Assembly: GCA_027923505.1 (NCBI GenBank)
Contig: BROI01000034.1
Coordinates: 184,868-248,867 of the forward strand
Source of the DNA: Mayamaea pseudoterrestris
Taxonomy: Eukaryota; Bacillariophyta; Bacillariophyceae; Sellaphorales; Sellaphoraceae
Reading direction: 5' to 3'
DNA: 64,000 nucleotides
Both the position numbers and the translations under genes were made by a program. Below, in pieces: positions 12,701 through 23,914 of the stretch. Numbering within the stretch: position 1 is the first letter of the stretch; every line of letters starts with the position of its first letter. The notes below the pieces were generated by a model. The model searched no databases and had not been told where the DNA came from. It worked only from the letters and a program-made list of their open reading frames with translations.

Positions 12701-15070
12701 TTGGCACCATTCTGGTGTCATTTGGGTGTATACATGGCCTGCTGTAGGGGCGTTTGAATGTCACGGCATCTGTAGGCTGAGACTGGTGACAAGTTATCAC
12801 CAATATCATTGCAGTCCCCTGAGACACTAGCCAGGCATACCATCTTGTAGCGCAGCCTGAATAATGATGTTGGCACAATTCTGGTGTCATTTGGGTGTAT
12901 ACATGGCCTGCTGTAGGGTTGTTTGAATGTCACAGCATCTGCAGGCTGAGACTGGTGACAAGTTGTCACCAATATCATTGCCGTCCCCTGAGACACTAGA
13001 CAGGCATACTATCTTGTAGCGCAGCCTGAATAATGATGTTGGCACCATTCTAGTGTCATTTGGGTGTATACATAGCCTGCTGTAGGGGCGTTTGAATGTC
13101 ACGGCATCTGCGGGCTGAGACTGGTGACAAGTTGTCACCAATATCATTGCTGTCCCTTGAGACACTATCCAGGCATACCATCTTGTAGCGCAGCCTGAAT
13201 AATGATGTTGGCACAATTCTGGTGTCATTTGGGTGTATACATGGCCTGCTGTAGGGTTGTTTGAATGTCACAGCATCTGCAGGCTGGGACTGGTGACAAG
13301 TTGTCACCAATATCATTGCCGTCCCCTGAGACACTAGCCAGGCATACTATCTTGTAGCGCAGCCTGAATAATGATGTTGGCACCATTCTGGTGTCATTTG
13401 GGTTTATACATAGCCTGCTGTAGGGGCGTTTGAATGTCACGGCATCTGCGGGCTGAGACTGGTGACAAGTTGTCACCAATATCATTGCTGTCCCTTGAGA
13501 CACTATCCAGCATACCATCTTGTAGCGCAGCCTGAATAATGATGTTGGCACCATTCTGGTGTCATTTGGGAGTATACATGGCCTGCCGAAGGGGCGTTTG
13601 AATGTCACGGCATCTGCAGGCTGAGACTGGTGACAAGTTGTCACCAATATCATTGCCGTCCCCTGAGACACTAGCCAGGCATACCATCTTGTAGCGCAGC
13701 CTGAATAATGATGTTAGCACCATTCTGGTGTCATTTGGGTATAGTCATGGCCTGCTGTAGGGGTGTTTGAATGTCACGGCATCCGCGGGCTGAGACTGGT
13801 GACAAGTTGTCACCAATATCATTGCCATCCCCTGAGACACTAGCCAGGCATACCATCTTGTAGCGCAGCCTGAACAATGATGTTGGCACCATTCTGGTGT
13901 CATTTGGGTGTATACATGGCCTGCCAAAGGGGTGTTTGAATGTCACGGCATCTGCAGGCTGAGACTAGTGACAAGTTGTCACCAATACCATTGCCGTCCC
14001 CTGAGACACTATCCAGGCATACCATCTTGTAGCGCAGCCTGAATAATGATGTTGGCACCATTCTGGTGTCATTTGGGTGTATACATGGCCTGCTGTAGGG
14101 TTGTTTGAATGTCACGGCATCTGCAGGCTGAGACTGGTGACAAGTTGTCACCAATATCATTGCCGTCCCCTGAGACACTAGCCAGGCATACCATCTTGTA
14201 GCGCAGCCTGAAAAATGATGTTGGCACCATTCTGGTGTCATTTGGGTGTATACATAGCCTGCTGTAGGGTTGTTTGAATGTCACGGCATCTGCAGGCTGA
14301 GACTGGTGACAAGTTGTCACCAATCACATTGCCGTACCCTGAGACACTATCCAGGCATATCATCTTGTAGCGCAGCCTGAATAATGATGTTGGCACCATT
14401 CTGGTGTCATTTGGGTGTGCTGTAGGTGTGTTTGAATGTTAGGGCATCTGCAGGCTGAGACTGGTGACAAGTTGTCACCAATCACATTGCCGTCCCCTGA
14501 GACACTAGCCAGGCATACCATCTTGTAGCGCAGCCTGAATAATGATGTTGGCACCATTCTGGTGTCATTTGGGTGTATACATGGCCTGCTGTAGGAGTGT
14601 TTGAATGTCACGGCATCTGCAGGCTGAGACTGGTGACAAGTTGTCACCAATATCATTGCCGTCCCCTGAGACACTAGCCAGGCATACCATCTTGTAGCGC
14701 AGCCTGAATAATGATGTTGGCACAATTCTGGTGTCATTTGGGTGTATACATAGCCTGCTATAGGGGCATTTGAATGTCACGGCATCCGCGGGCTGAGACT
14801 GGTGACAAGTTGTCACCAATATCATTGCTGTCTCCTGAGACACTAGCCAGGCATACCATCTTGTATCGCAGCCCGGAAAATTATGTTAGCACCATTCTGG
14901 TGTCATTTGGGTATATGCTTGGCCTGCTGTAGGTGTGTTTGAATGTCACGGCATCTGCAGGCTGAGACTGGTGACAAGTTGTCACCAATATCATTGCCGT
15001 CCCCTGAGACACTAGCCAGGCATAGCCGTTGCTTGCCACCTGCTGTGGGTGTGTTTGAATGTCCACCGGC
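7891..15070 (+). repeat. 169-bp satellite array, subfamily B, direct orientation
   Basis: The 169-base period is the same as in subfamily A, with subfamily-specific words CACTAGCCAGGCATACC, CAATATCATTGCCGTCCCC and GTGTCATTTGGGTGTATACATGGCC. It is clean from about 9,700 to 14,900 and ends in a truncated monomer near 15,070, just before the LTR of element 1. Several monomers carry private variants that recur at multiples of 169 (for example CTGCCAAAGGGGTG at about 10,203 and 13,921, 3,718 bases or 22 monomers apart). This shows block duplication inside the array. Confidence 0.95.
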
Positions 15071-15099
15071 ATCTGGGATCACCATTCGTGCCGATCCCG

Positions 15100-15412
15100 T
15101 TGCAGGATGCGAACGAAAACAGCGAAAATCGGGCAAGTCACACCGAATGTCCGATAGGGTGACACAGCGGCACTCGCGGCTCACCACAGCCTCACGATCG
15201 CGTGATGCGTGGCAGCGACGGCTTCGAAGCGATTCAACGAGCATATTGCTGAAACTAGTGCGATATAGAGTAGAAACAAGCAGACTTACTAAGCTTGAAG
15301 AGTTAAGAAAGCGATTTATTCGTCTCTCGTATTGTAGCAACTGCAAGCTTGGATTGGCCATCCAAGGACAGCTACAAGCGAAAGGTGCAACAATTTGATT
15401 TACAAGTTACAA
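15100..15412 (+). repeat. Element 1, 5' LTR (313 bp)
   Basis: It begins TTGCAGGATGCG and ends AAGTTACAA, and is repeated at 21356-21668. It keeps three CpG sites that are TpG or CpA in the 3' copy. It is followed at 15413 by GATTAACACTG, the probable primer-binding site. Confidence 0.93.
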
Positions 15413-15424
15413 GATTAACACTGT
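15413..15424 (+). other. Element 1 primer-binding site (probable)
   Basis: GATTAACACTGT starts at the base after the LTR. Its first 8 bases also follow the LTRs of element M and element 3. The reverse complement, TGTTAATC, matches the anticodon loop and adjoining base of eukaryotic tRNA-Asn(GUU), so priming by an internal tRNA-Asn fragment is inferred, by analogy with the half-tRNA priming of Drosophila copia. Confidence 0.5.
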
Positions 15425-15561
15425 CTTGAGACTCATTGCCTCGGCATAGAGACTTTATCGACGAAGAGTACTATTGATTTACGAAGTAACGTGGATGCAC
15501 GTTGGTTCTTGGCCCGGAAAGTTCCGCAGGTGATAGCAAGAACATTGTCACGACGACAACG

Positions 15562-17003
15562 ATGGCGGAAACTCGCGCGCAGAAAGACGCGGCTTTTGCG
15601 CATGTTTACGAAGAGAACGTAGGCATTTTCCAAGATCCTCAGTTCAAGGAGTTATTCGACGAACTCGGAGTAGAATCGCTTACGCAATTGATCGAGATGG
15701 AGTACGACGATTTCGCGACGAAGTGGAACGTCACGACGACGACAACGACGACGACTGACGATGGCGACAATGTCACGCAGGAAATGAGCGAACATTCGCT
15801 AACGAAGATGAAACAACGCACGATCACGAACGCGATCGAATGGTATTTGGCGCAAGAGTCGCCGGACATCAAGACTTGGTCGCAACTGACCACCGAAACG
15901 CTGGCGACGTCCGTCACAGCAGCGAACGAGTCCAAGCGCGCAACATTGCGGCGTGGGCAGCGGAAGCCGGAGCGGAAACCTCCAGCGAAGGAAAGCGAAA
16001 CGGAATCCAGAAGGACGAATCCAAGGACTCCACGCTAACGAACGAAGCGCGAGTAGCCGACTCGCCCGACAAGGTGCCACCGACGCGTGGGCGTGGCGGA
16101 AAGCAGTCACCGACATCCGTACTGGACCTCGGCGACGACGAAGACGACGAGAAGTATTCAGACCAATTTACGAAGTCTATCAAGTTCTCGGCGAAGGATT
16201 GTAAAGAAATGAAGCTGGATTCCTCGTGGAAACAGTGGATTTCCGAGTTGAAAGTCATCGCTACATTGCACGACTTCCACGAAGTCTTTGACGACGATTA
16301 TGACCCGAAAGAAAAGGGACCGAAGGAACAGAAGGCGTATGCAAAGAAGAATGTGTTTGTATACAGGATCTTCCTCACGCACTGTCGAACTCCGTCTGCA
16401 TCACTCGCAGTACAGCAGTTCAAGAAGACGATTGACGGACGCGAAGTCTACCAACGATTGTGAACGCGATACGAAGAAGGCGCTACTGCTCACATCGAGA
16501 AGGAACGCGCGCGAACGGAACTGCAGGGAATGCGGCTGACCGAGAAGTGGTCACGGCCGACGATCGAATTTCTCGCACTGTTCTACAAGAAAGTCATCTG
16601 GCTGCTCGAAATGGACGCAGAAGCTCTGACAGGTTTACAACGATACGACATGCTACGCGATGCTTTCTCCGAGCACACTGGATTCAGCGCATCGCTAGCA
16701 GGTTTTGACGGAATGATTGCCATCAAGAAACACATGGGGCAACACGATTCGGAAGACAATTTCGCGCAGTTGTACGCGCACTTAGAAGAGTGCTGCATCA
16801 AGTATGACAAGAAACACCCATCGACGACGAAGACTAAGCGCACAATCAATCAAGCGCAGTCTAGTGGAACGAAAGGAGGCGGCGGCGGCAATGGCGGCGC
16901 GACTCCAAGCGGCTTATCGGCGGAACGATTTGCAGCGATCATGAAGAAACCTCACGCAAGCGTGAAGGATGAAGTCTGGTTGGAGATGAAGTTCGATCAG
17001 TGA
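15562..17003 (+). pseudogene. gag: Element 1 gag, frameshifted with one internal stop
   Basis: The first ATG of the long frame is at 15562. The frame runs about 130 codons, then the coding sense moves to the next frame near 15,940 (a one-base indel). It continues through a TGA at 16461-16463 to a second TGA at 17001-17003, after which the same frame enters protease. It is recognised as gag by position and by similarity to the minus-strand gag of element M (shared VYxxL...ELQ pattern). I see no CCHC zinc knuckle; the C-terminal part instead has a glycine-rich stretch (GGGGGNGGATPSG). In retroelements gag forms the virus-like particle. Both TGA codons fit CGA decay. The protein as encoded cannot be full length. 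Confidence 0.8.
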
Positions 17004-19634
17004 AAGCAGTTGAAGGACAAGCGTGCGACGGCGCCCAAGACACCCGAAAATGGATGGCGACCGCGCAACCAACGAGGCACGGCTACGACGCAAACGCAAG
17101 TCAACGCGGCGCATCAAGAGCGTCACGCGACGGAATCTGTAGCGAACGATCACGCAAGCGTTCCTGGCACGATTAATATTCAGCCAGGCAATAGTGGAAT
17201 GTCAGTCCAAACGGCTGCACGATCGGTTCTGCAAGCGAATAATGCGAGTACTACAACTCAGCAAGTGACAGGATCGTTGACGACTGATAACACCGGACGA
17301 GGTACATTCAGCTTCAACATGCATCGTCGTATGCGCGTCAATCGCGCACACTACGAGCGGATCAACGAAGGCGCGCTCATCGACAGCGGCGCGAACGGAG
17401 GCTTATGCGGAGGAGACATGCTCGTCGTTTCGGAAACAAACGCCGAGGTGGATGTGACTGGTATTGACGATCATATTGTCCCAGCTCTCAAGATTGGCAC
17501 TGCAGCTGGACTGACAAAGACCCTTAGTGGCGAAACCATTCTGCTTTTGTGTCACCAGTATGCTTTAAAGCGAGACGGACCAACGATTCATTGCCCGAAT
17601 CAATTGCGCGCAATGGGACATCGTGTCGATGATATTCCGACCATGTTTGGCGGAACGCAACAAATTACGACGAACATTGGAGGCTACGTTTTGCCATTGG
17701 CGATTCGCGATGGCCTGGTGTACTTGGACGTGACGAAACCCACGTTCGATGATTTGGATAAGTATCCGACTGTCATCATGACGTCGGACGTGCCGTGGGA
17801 CCCAACTGTTTACGATGTCGAGCACGCGCACGACGATTTCGACGAACGCGATCACGATTATGGATCTTTCGACGAACGATTCGACGATGACGGTATCACG
17901 CACCGCAATCGTCACACGCCGACACGCACTGGCGACGAACTTGACGTACTGATCAATCGGTGCGTGCGACACGCTCAGTTTTCACGCGTTAATTTGCGGA
18001 AGCTACGAAGCAAGGAACCGGACTATAATGCTCTTCGGCCATACCTCGGATGGGTCCCGACTGAGCGAGTTCAACAGACTTTACGTCACACGGAAGCATG
18101 GTATCATCTCAGCGAACATCCGCGATTACCATTTCGACACCTCACGAAATCACGATTTCCGGCCGCGAACGTTCAGCGGTTGCGCGAACTATTCGCCACG
18201 GACACGATACACTCTGACACGCCAGCTTTGGATGATGGAATTCTAGGGCATGGGGGAGCTACTAAGATGCAGCTCTTTGTTGGACGAGAAAGTTTTTACA
18301 CGCGCGGCTACCCGATGAAGTCGGAGAGCGAAATGTCAAACGCGTTAGAGGATTTTATCCGCGAAGTGGGTGCTCCTAACGGACTGCTCAGCGACAATGC
18401 CAAGTCGGAGACTGGCAAGGCTGTGAGGGATCTCTGTCGGATGTACAATATTCCTCAAGTGACCACAGAACCGGGTCATCCAGAACAAAATCCATGCGAA
18501 CGTCACACGTCGCACATTAAGCCAATGATGGAGAACCTCCAGCGAGATTCGGGTTCGCCAGGCCATTGCTGGGTTTTGCTGATTAAATTCGTAATCATGA
18601 TTCTGAACGTCCTCGCAACGAAATCGCTGGGATGGCGCACTCCAACGGAAGTTGCGTTCGGAAATTTGCCGGATATTTCGCCTTTGTTACATTTCAAGTG
18701 GTGGGAACCGGTCACGTTTGAGGCGCAGGGGAGTTTTCCCTCGGCGGTACGATCTGGCAACGGCCGATTCGTGGGCATAGCAGAGAATAGCGGTCCGCAC
18801 ATGACTTTTCTCGTTCTAACGGACGACACGCTTCAGGCGATTCCGCGCTCCAACGTGGTCTCGCGCAGCTACTTGTTACCACGAGAGTTGCCTTCCTTCC
18901 CTGAGTCTGGAGGGGAGATTTCTGAAGAAGCTACACGCGCAAGCGAGCGAAATTTTGAAACTCCAGATCTTGCGACAGGACGCTACCATAGCACGAATGC
19001 GACAGAAAGTAGTCACGACAACTACGAAGGAAACGACGACGAAACGATTCCGATGGCGAACCACGCCAACGTACCAGCAAAGTTCTTCAGAAGGGCTGAG
19101 CAAGAATCAGGGAATAAATGCCCTCTGTTCTCTCCAAGCGAACTCATCGGACGCACGTTCGTAAGGGAACACGAAAACGGTCAGAAAATGCGAGCGACTG
19201 TATGCGAATATATCGAAGTACGCGATAACGAGCTACTCGAAACGACGAAAGGTTTCTTGATCCAGATGGGAGAGGAGCCAGCGAAAGACTTAATAAGTTA
19301 CAACGAACTGTCGGATTTAATCGAACGACAGATGGACGAAGATATACGAAACGATCCGGCGACTCAGTGGGTATTCACGAAGGTAATCGGACACGAGCTT
19401 AATTTGAAACCGAACGATCCGACATACAAAGGAAGTTCAAGTAACGTTCTCGTCGAATGGACTGACGGAACGACGACGTGGGAGCCTCTCGCGATCATGA
19501 AGAAGGACGATCCGATAACGATCGCAGAGTATGGACTCAAGCACGGCTTACTCGACAAGCCAGGATGGAAGCAGCTGGAACATTACACTCGGAAGCGAAA
19601 GAAGTTTCAACAGATGGTGACAGCAGCGAAATGA
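17004..19634 (+). pseudogene. pol: Element 1 protease, integrase and chromodomain-like module
   Basis: An open stretch of about 876 codons lies between two TGA codons, in the same frame as the end of gag. It contains, in order: an aspartic protease active-site word IDSGA (Asp codon at 17382); an integrase with the DD-E signature (Asp in HSDTPALDD, Asp in LLSDNAKSE, Glu in PEQNPCERH); then, near 19,440-19,560, a chromodomain-like block (VLVEWTDGTTTWEPL followed by a short helix and LLDKPGW). Integrase inserts the cDNA and protease cuts the polyprotein. Chromodomains usually bind methylated histone tails and are typical of Ty3/gypsy chromoviruses, so this placement in a copia element is notable. 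The frame starts after a stop, so it would be translated only by readthrough. Confidence 0.88.
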
Positions 19635-21338
19635 AAATCGAAAGCAAACGGCGTACGCTACAAATTCGGCGTAAGGTTGCCGCGCAATTATAAAGATGCG
19701 AAAGCTCTCGACGAGATCAACGGCAACACGCTGTGGACGGATGCGATTCGAACGGAATTAAATCAGATAAATGATTACGACACGTTCGCAGATCAAGGAG
19801 TCGGTAAGGTTATGCCGGCGCCATGGAAACGAATAAACGTGCACATGATATTCGATGTCAAGCACGATTTGCGACGGAAAGCACGACTCGTCGCAGGAGG
19901 ACATATGACAGAGCCGCCGAAGGATTCAGTTTACTCGGGCGTTGTGTCATTGCGAAGTCTACGAATGGTAGCGATGTTAGCGGAACTCAACGGTCTGGAA
20001 CTGTGGGCAGCTGACGTCGGCAACGCATACTTGGAAGCGAAAACGAAAGAGAAGGTTTATATCGTGGCAGGTCCGGAGTTCGGGGAGCTCGAGGGTCACA
20101 CGCTCATGATCGTGAAGGCATTATACGGTCTTCGCACGTCAGGCGCACGCTGGCACGAACACTTTGCAGACACGCTCCGCGACATTGGCTTCACGCCGTG
20201 TATCGCAGAACCGGACGTGTGGATGCGCGATAAAGGCACGCACTACGAATACGTTTGTGTGTATGTCGACGATTTAGCGATAGCGATGAAGAATCCGAAG
20301 GAACTAACGGATCTTTTAATTGAGAACTACAACTACAAGTTGAAGGGTGTCGGTCCATTGGCATATCATTTGGGCGCAGACGTTTGGCGAGACGACGACG
20401 GCGTACTCTGCTTCGGAGCGAAGAAGTACGTCACAAGACTATTAGCGAATTACAAAGAAATGTTCGGCGAGGAACCGCGACCGCAGACAAGTCCACTACG
20501 CGACGGCGATCATCCGGAACTCGACGAAACGAAAGAACTTGACGACGACGGAATTGCGAAGTATCAATCGATCATTGGTGCGTTGCAATGGGCAGTAAGT
20601 TTATGTCGATTCGACATTCACTGCGCTGTCATGACTATGGGGAGATTCCGAGCTGCGCCACGAGCGGGGCACTTGGAACGGTTGAAGCATATTTGCGGAT
20701 ACTTACGACGATACCCGGATGGAGCGATTCGATTCAACGTTTCGATTCCAACGGACGAGCGATACGCGACAGTTGACAAGATGGATTGGGATTACAGTGT
20801 GTACGGCAAGATCTGCGAAGAGCTTCCGTGGAACATGCCCACGCCGCGTGGCAAGGCGGTGCGAATGTCAACGTTTGAAGATGCAAACCTGTACCACGAT
20901 TACACGACGGGACGGGCAGCGATGGGCATGCTACACATGTTGAATGGGACAGTCGTCGATTGGTTTTCGAAACGCCAAGCGACGGTCGAGACGGCGACGT
21001 ACGGCTCGGAGTTTGTAGCAGCAAGAGTGAGCACGGAGCAGATCATGGATCTCCGCTTCACGCTACGCATGTTGGGAGTTCCGCTCGACGGACCTTCATG
21101 GATGTTTGGAGACAACAAGTCGGTAACGCAAAGCAGCAACTTACCGCACTCTAGTCTGACGAAGCGACACAATGCACTGGCATTTCACCGTGTACGCGAG
21201 GCGATTGCGGCGGGAATTATTAATTTCAACCACATCATGGGAACGACAAACCCAGCGGATGTACTTACCAAATTTCTTCCGCGGGCTACGGCAAGCAAGC
21301 ACTTAAAGAACCTGCTCTTCAAGGAATCGAACTATTAG
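19635..21338 (+). pseudogene. pol: Element 1 reverse transcriptase and RNase H
   Basis: It continues the frame of the integrase segment after TGA 19632-19634. RT motifs are clear: KARLVAGGH, then ADVGNAYLEA (first catalytic Asp), ALYGLRTSGARWHE, and the YVDD box in VCVYVDDLAIAM near 20,260. RNase H follows (STFEDAN, ETATYGSEF, MFGDNKS, NPADVLTKFL), and the frame ends at TAG 21336-21338, 17 bases before the 3' LTR. A polypurine run (TTGAGGGGAG) lies directly before the LTR and would prime plus-strand DNA. This part is undamaged, and the element's defect lies upstream. Confidence 0.93.
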
Positions 21339-21355
21339 GTATGACTTGAGGGGAG

Positions 21356-21668
21356 TTGCAGGATGCGAACGAAAACAGCGAAAATCGGGCAAGTCACACC
21401 GAATGTCCGATAGGGTGACACAGCGGCACTCGCGGCTCACCACAGCCTCACGATCGCGTGATGCGTGGCAGCGACGGCTTCAAAGCGATTCAACGAGCAT
21501 ATTGCTGAAACTAGTGCAATATAGAGTAGAAACAAGCAGACTTACTAAGCTTGAAGAGTTAAGAAAGCGATTTATTTGTCTCTCGTATTGTAGCAACTGC
21601 AAGCTTGGATTGGCCATCCAAGGACAGCTACAAGCGAAAGGTGCAACAATTTGATTTACAAGTTACAA
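21356..21668 (+). repeat. Element 1, 3' LTR (313 bp)
   Basis: It has the same length as the 5' LTR, with three differences. All three are CpG in the 5' copy and TpG or CpA here (contexts CTTCAAAGC, GTGCAATAT, TTATTTGTC). It directly abuts the truncated gag of element M at 21669. Confidence 0.93.
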
Positions 21669-23260
21669 AGTGGCTGTCGTCGGGGCGATCGAGACAGCGT
21701 CATTCTGATAGAAGATTGTACCAGGCACCGAGGCAGCTGCTTGTGACTGCTGGGTATTCGCGCGGTTTCCGTTGTTCGCGCGTCTTGTTGTTGCAGGTCT
21801 TGGGACGGCTTCACGTCGAGCCATGAGCTGAGCGTATTCGTCCTCGTTAAGTCGGCCGAGTCGTTCGTACATCATGTACGACCAGGGGGCCTGCAACAAC
21901 TGTTCAAAGTTCAGATAATCACCAGGGAATTGTTCCCAATGCGCTTGCGTACCCGCTGCTGGTAGTGGCGCGGAAGAGCCTCATCCTCCGGAACCGCGGC
22001 CCGCTTGGGTGCCACGTCCACCGTCTCGTCCAGCACCGCGTCCGCCTTGGCCGCCGCATCCGCCTTGGCCGCCGCGTCCTCTGCCATGGCCGGAACCGCG
22101 TCCATTACCACGTGGCTGTTGGCGTTCTTCTTGCCCTTGTTCAACTTGGCGTTCTTGTTGTCGACGCGCAGAGCCTGCTGCAACAACATATCGAAAAGAT
22201 AGTCATAATCTTCCGTTACGACGGTGTCTGGGTCACCGTTTGCACTAATGATGCATCGTCGTTCAAATGTCAAGTGCTGGTCGAATTTTGTGCACGTGGG
22301 GCCGAATTCTTTGTCACCTTCCACTGCAGCTCGGAGCCAGTAGTACTTCTTCTTGTCATCCGTCACTCCAGGACGGAACTCTTCAAGATTCTTCATGAGC
22401 TGTTCAATGTAGTTGAGGAACTTGTAGTGCCCCTTTGTCCAGGTCGAATCTAGGCAAATCGTCGCAAGCTTGGCTTGTAGTTCGTTCGCTTGGATGGTAG
22501 CTAACTCGCCGGAACCAAACTTGGTCGCGAGATCGCGGTAGACGCTCTGAGCGTCAGACTTGTCAGTGTACTTCATTAGGAGCGATTGGTATCCAGGTAC
22601 TTTGAGACAGTTGCGAAACGCAGTGTACATGAAGATTTGCTGCTCCTTAAACTCTTCCTTCTCTTCTTCCGTGACTGGTGCGTACTTGCTGTCGAGCACG
22701 TTAGAACAGCCATGGAGCTTGGCGATTGCCTTGGTAGACGCGCTCCAACTCAACCACCCGTGGGGATGTTGGAACATTTTGTAGTCCTTGTAATCTCGCT
22801 TCGTCTTGATGTTCGAGAATCGTCCCTTGGCATCTGCTTCCTTTTCGGCCTTCTCAGCCTTCATATTCTCATTTTCGAGTTGCTTGGCAAGTAACTCGCT
22901 TGCGTCCTCTTGGACTCGAGGATGTAATAACCTTCATCACGCTTTCGACCGGTTTTTTGTTCGGTGAGTCTTTCTTGGAATCGCTCAAGCTTGCCTAAAT
23001 CAAGCGTATACCACGCTTTGGTGTTCGGGGCTCCATCTTGCATGTTAAACCATTCGCATGCATCGAGGATAAGGTTCACGTAGACTGGTGCTAGTTTCAT
23101 TTCATATCGTACTGGGGCGGCGGCTGCTTGTTCTTCGGCCGGTTTGTCGGCCGGTTCTCGTCTGGGTGCGCGCCGGTCAGGTTGGCCACGCTCAGGGGGT
23201 GGGGATGGCAGTTCTTTCGACCCAGTAGGGGGCTTCAAGTTGCTCCTTGGTCAATCTCAA
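21669..23260 (-). pseudogene. gag: Element M gag, frameshifted and 3'-truncated
   Basis: Several minus-strand frames join to one gag-like sequence. It starts near an ATG at about 23,260 (MLRLTKEQLEAPYW), shifts frame before a Pro/Arg-rich tract, and continues with KLAPVYVNLILDACEWF. It shifts again near 22,895 and then has a 300-residue stretch with the gag pattern SVYRDLATKFGSGE...ANELQAKL. Alanine/aspartate repeats (AAAKADAAAKADA) follow near 22,050. A last open piece ends at the LTR of element 1. At least three breaks make it non-functional. The 300-residue middle part is the best-preserved region. Confidence 0.75.
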
Positions 23261-23568
23261 CATCTGGGTAGTGGTGGTTACATTCCAAAACAAGAACGCT
23301 TCCTGGATGTCTCGCCAAAAAACGTTCACGCAGAGCGCTTGCAGAGCTTCCGCAGTAACCAAAACCATGATAGTGAATACCTCGCTTTCCGCAAGTCCTT
23401 ACTCAAACAACAACCGCTCTCAATGCAGTCGAGCCTTATACGATCCTTTTCTACGCGCTCGTGCCAAGTATTCGGATTGACGACGTCGCAAGGAATCTGC
23501 TCTTTCTCTCTCAATTTCTCGATTCTTTCACTCTCTCTCTTTCGCACAGCTCTCTCAGGTCAAGACAA

Positions 23569-23587
23569 GCTAGCAAGACTGTTAATC
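23569..23587 (-). other. Element M primer-binding site
   Basis: On the minus strand, GATTAACAGTCTTGC starts at the base after the LTR. Its reverse complement contains CAAGA-CTGTTAA-TCTTG overlaps that would form a tRNA anticodon arm with the loop CTGTTAA of tRNA-Asn(GUU). This is the longest match among the three elements. Confidence 0.5.
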
Positions 23588-23914
23588 TGACACGATATCA
23601 TCAGACGAACCTTTATTCCAGCAACTACAATGGACTAGGAGCAATCAACCTCTTCGTCCAGCGTAAAGCAAACAAACAAACTAAATTGCTAGAATAGTGC
23701 ATGTTACTTGCTACTCTACTCGTGCGCTTCTTTCGTTCTCACTGGGTTCACGGTCGAGGTTCACGCCTCGATTGTCAGCGATTTCACTCATGTATGTGAG
23801 GATTCGGTCACAAGTGTGACTCAACCCTGCACAGGATTAAATGCATACAAAACACAGGTAGCTAACCGTCTTGTCATGAGACGCAGGTCAACTCAACTCA
23901 ATAATATTGTGTCA
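23588..23914 (-). repeat. Element M 5' LTR
   Basis: On the minus strand it begins TGACACAATATT and ends ATATCGTGTCA, giving perfect 6-bp inverted termini TGACAC/GTGTCA. At 23915 the reverse-orientation satellite A begins (CTACAAGATGG). No second copy of this LTR is in the window. Confidence 0.75.

Larger units (their letters stand above)
15100..21668 (+). mobile_element. Element 1: Ty1/copia LTR retrotransposon, inactivated
   Basis: Two 313-bp LTRs flank gag, protease, integrase, chromodomain-like module, RT and RNase H in the Ty1/copia order. Overall length is 6,569 bp. The LTRs differ at only 3 sites, so insertion was recent. The pol frame is broken by TGA codons at 16461, 17001 and 19632, and gag by one frameshift near 15,940. 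No target-site duplication is visible: the left flank is TCCCG and the right flank AGTGG. The left flank is satellite-derived, while the right flank is a minus-strand gag of another element, so the ends may come from recombination rather than simple insertion. Confidence 0.93.
21669..23914 (-). mobile_element. Element M: truncated minus-strand copia element
   Basis: Reading on the minus strand there is a 327-bp LTR (23914 to 23588), a primer-binding site, a leader and gag. The copy then stops dead at the 3' LTR of element 1, and no protease, integrase or RT of this copy is seen. Copia affinity is inferred from its gag, which resembles that of element 1, and from the shared post-LTR word. The missing part is not found on the other side of element 1, so this is either a deletion coupled to the element 1 insertion or a recombination junction. 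Confidence 0.75.

Noticed and set aside
1-15070. CRISPR array (regular dyads GGTGACAAGTTGTCACC)
   Set aside because: Spacing is 169 bases and the sequence between dyads is also repeated, not unique. The setting is eukaryotic satellite.
15077-15099. Remnant of the element M protease (MVIPDAGG on the minus strand) left of element 1
   Set aside because: The match is under 10 residues, the active-site word would be DAGG rather than DSGA, and the sequence runs straight into satellite. Too short to support.
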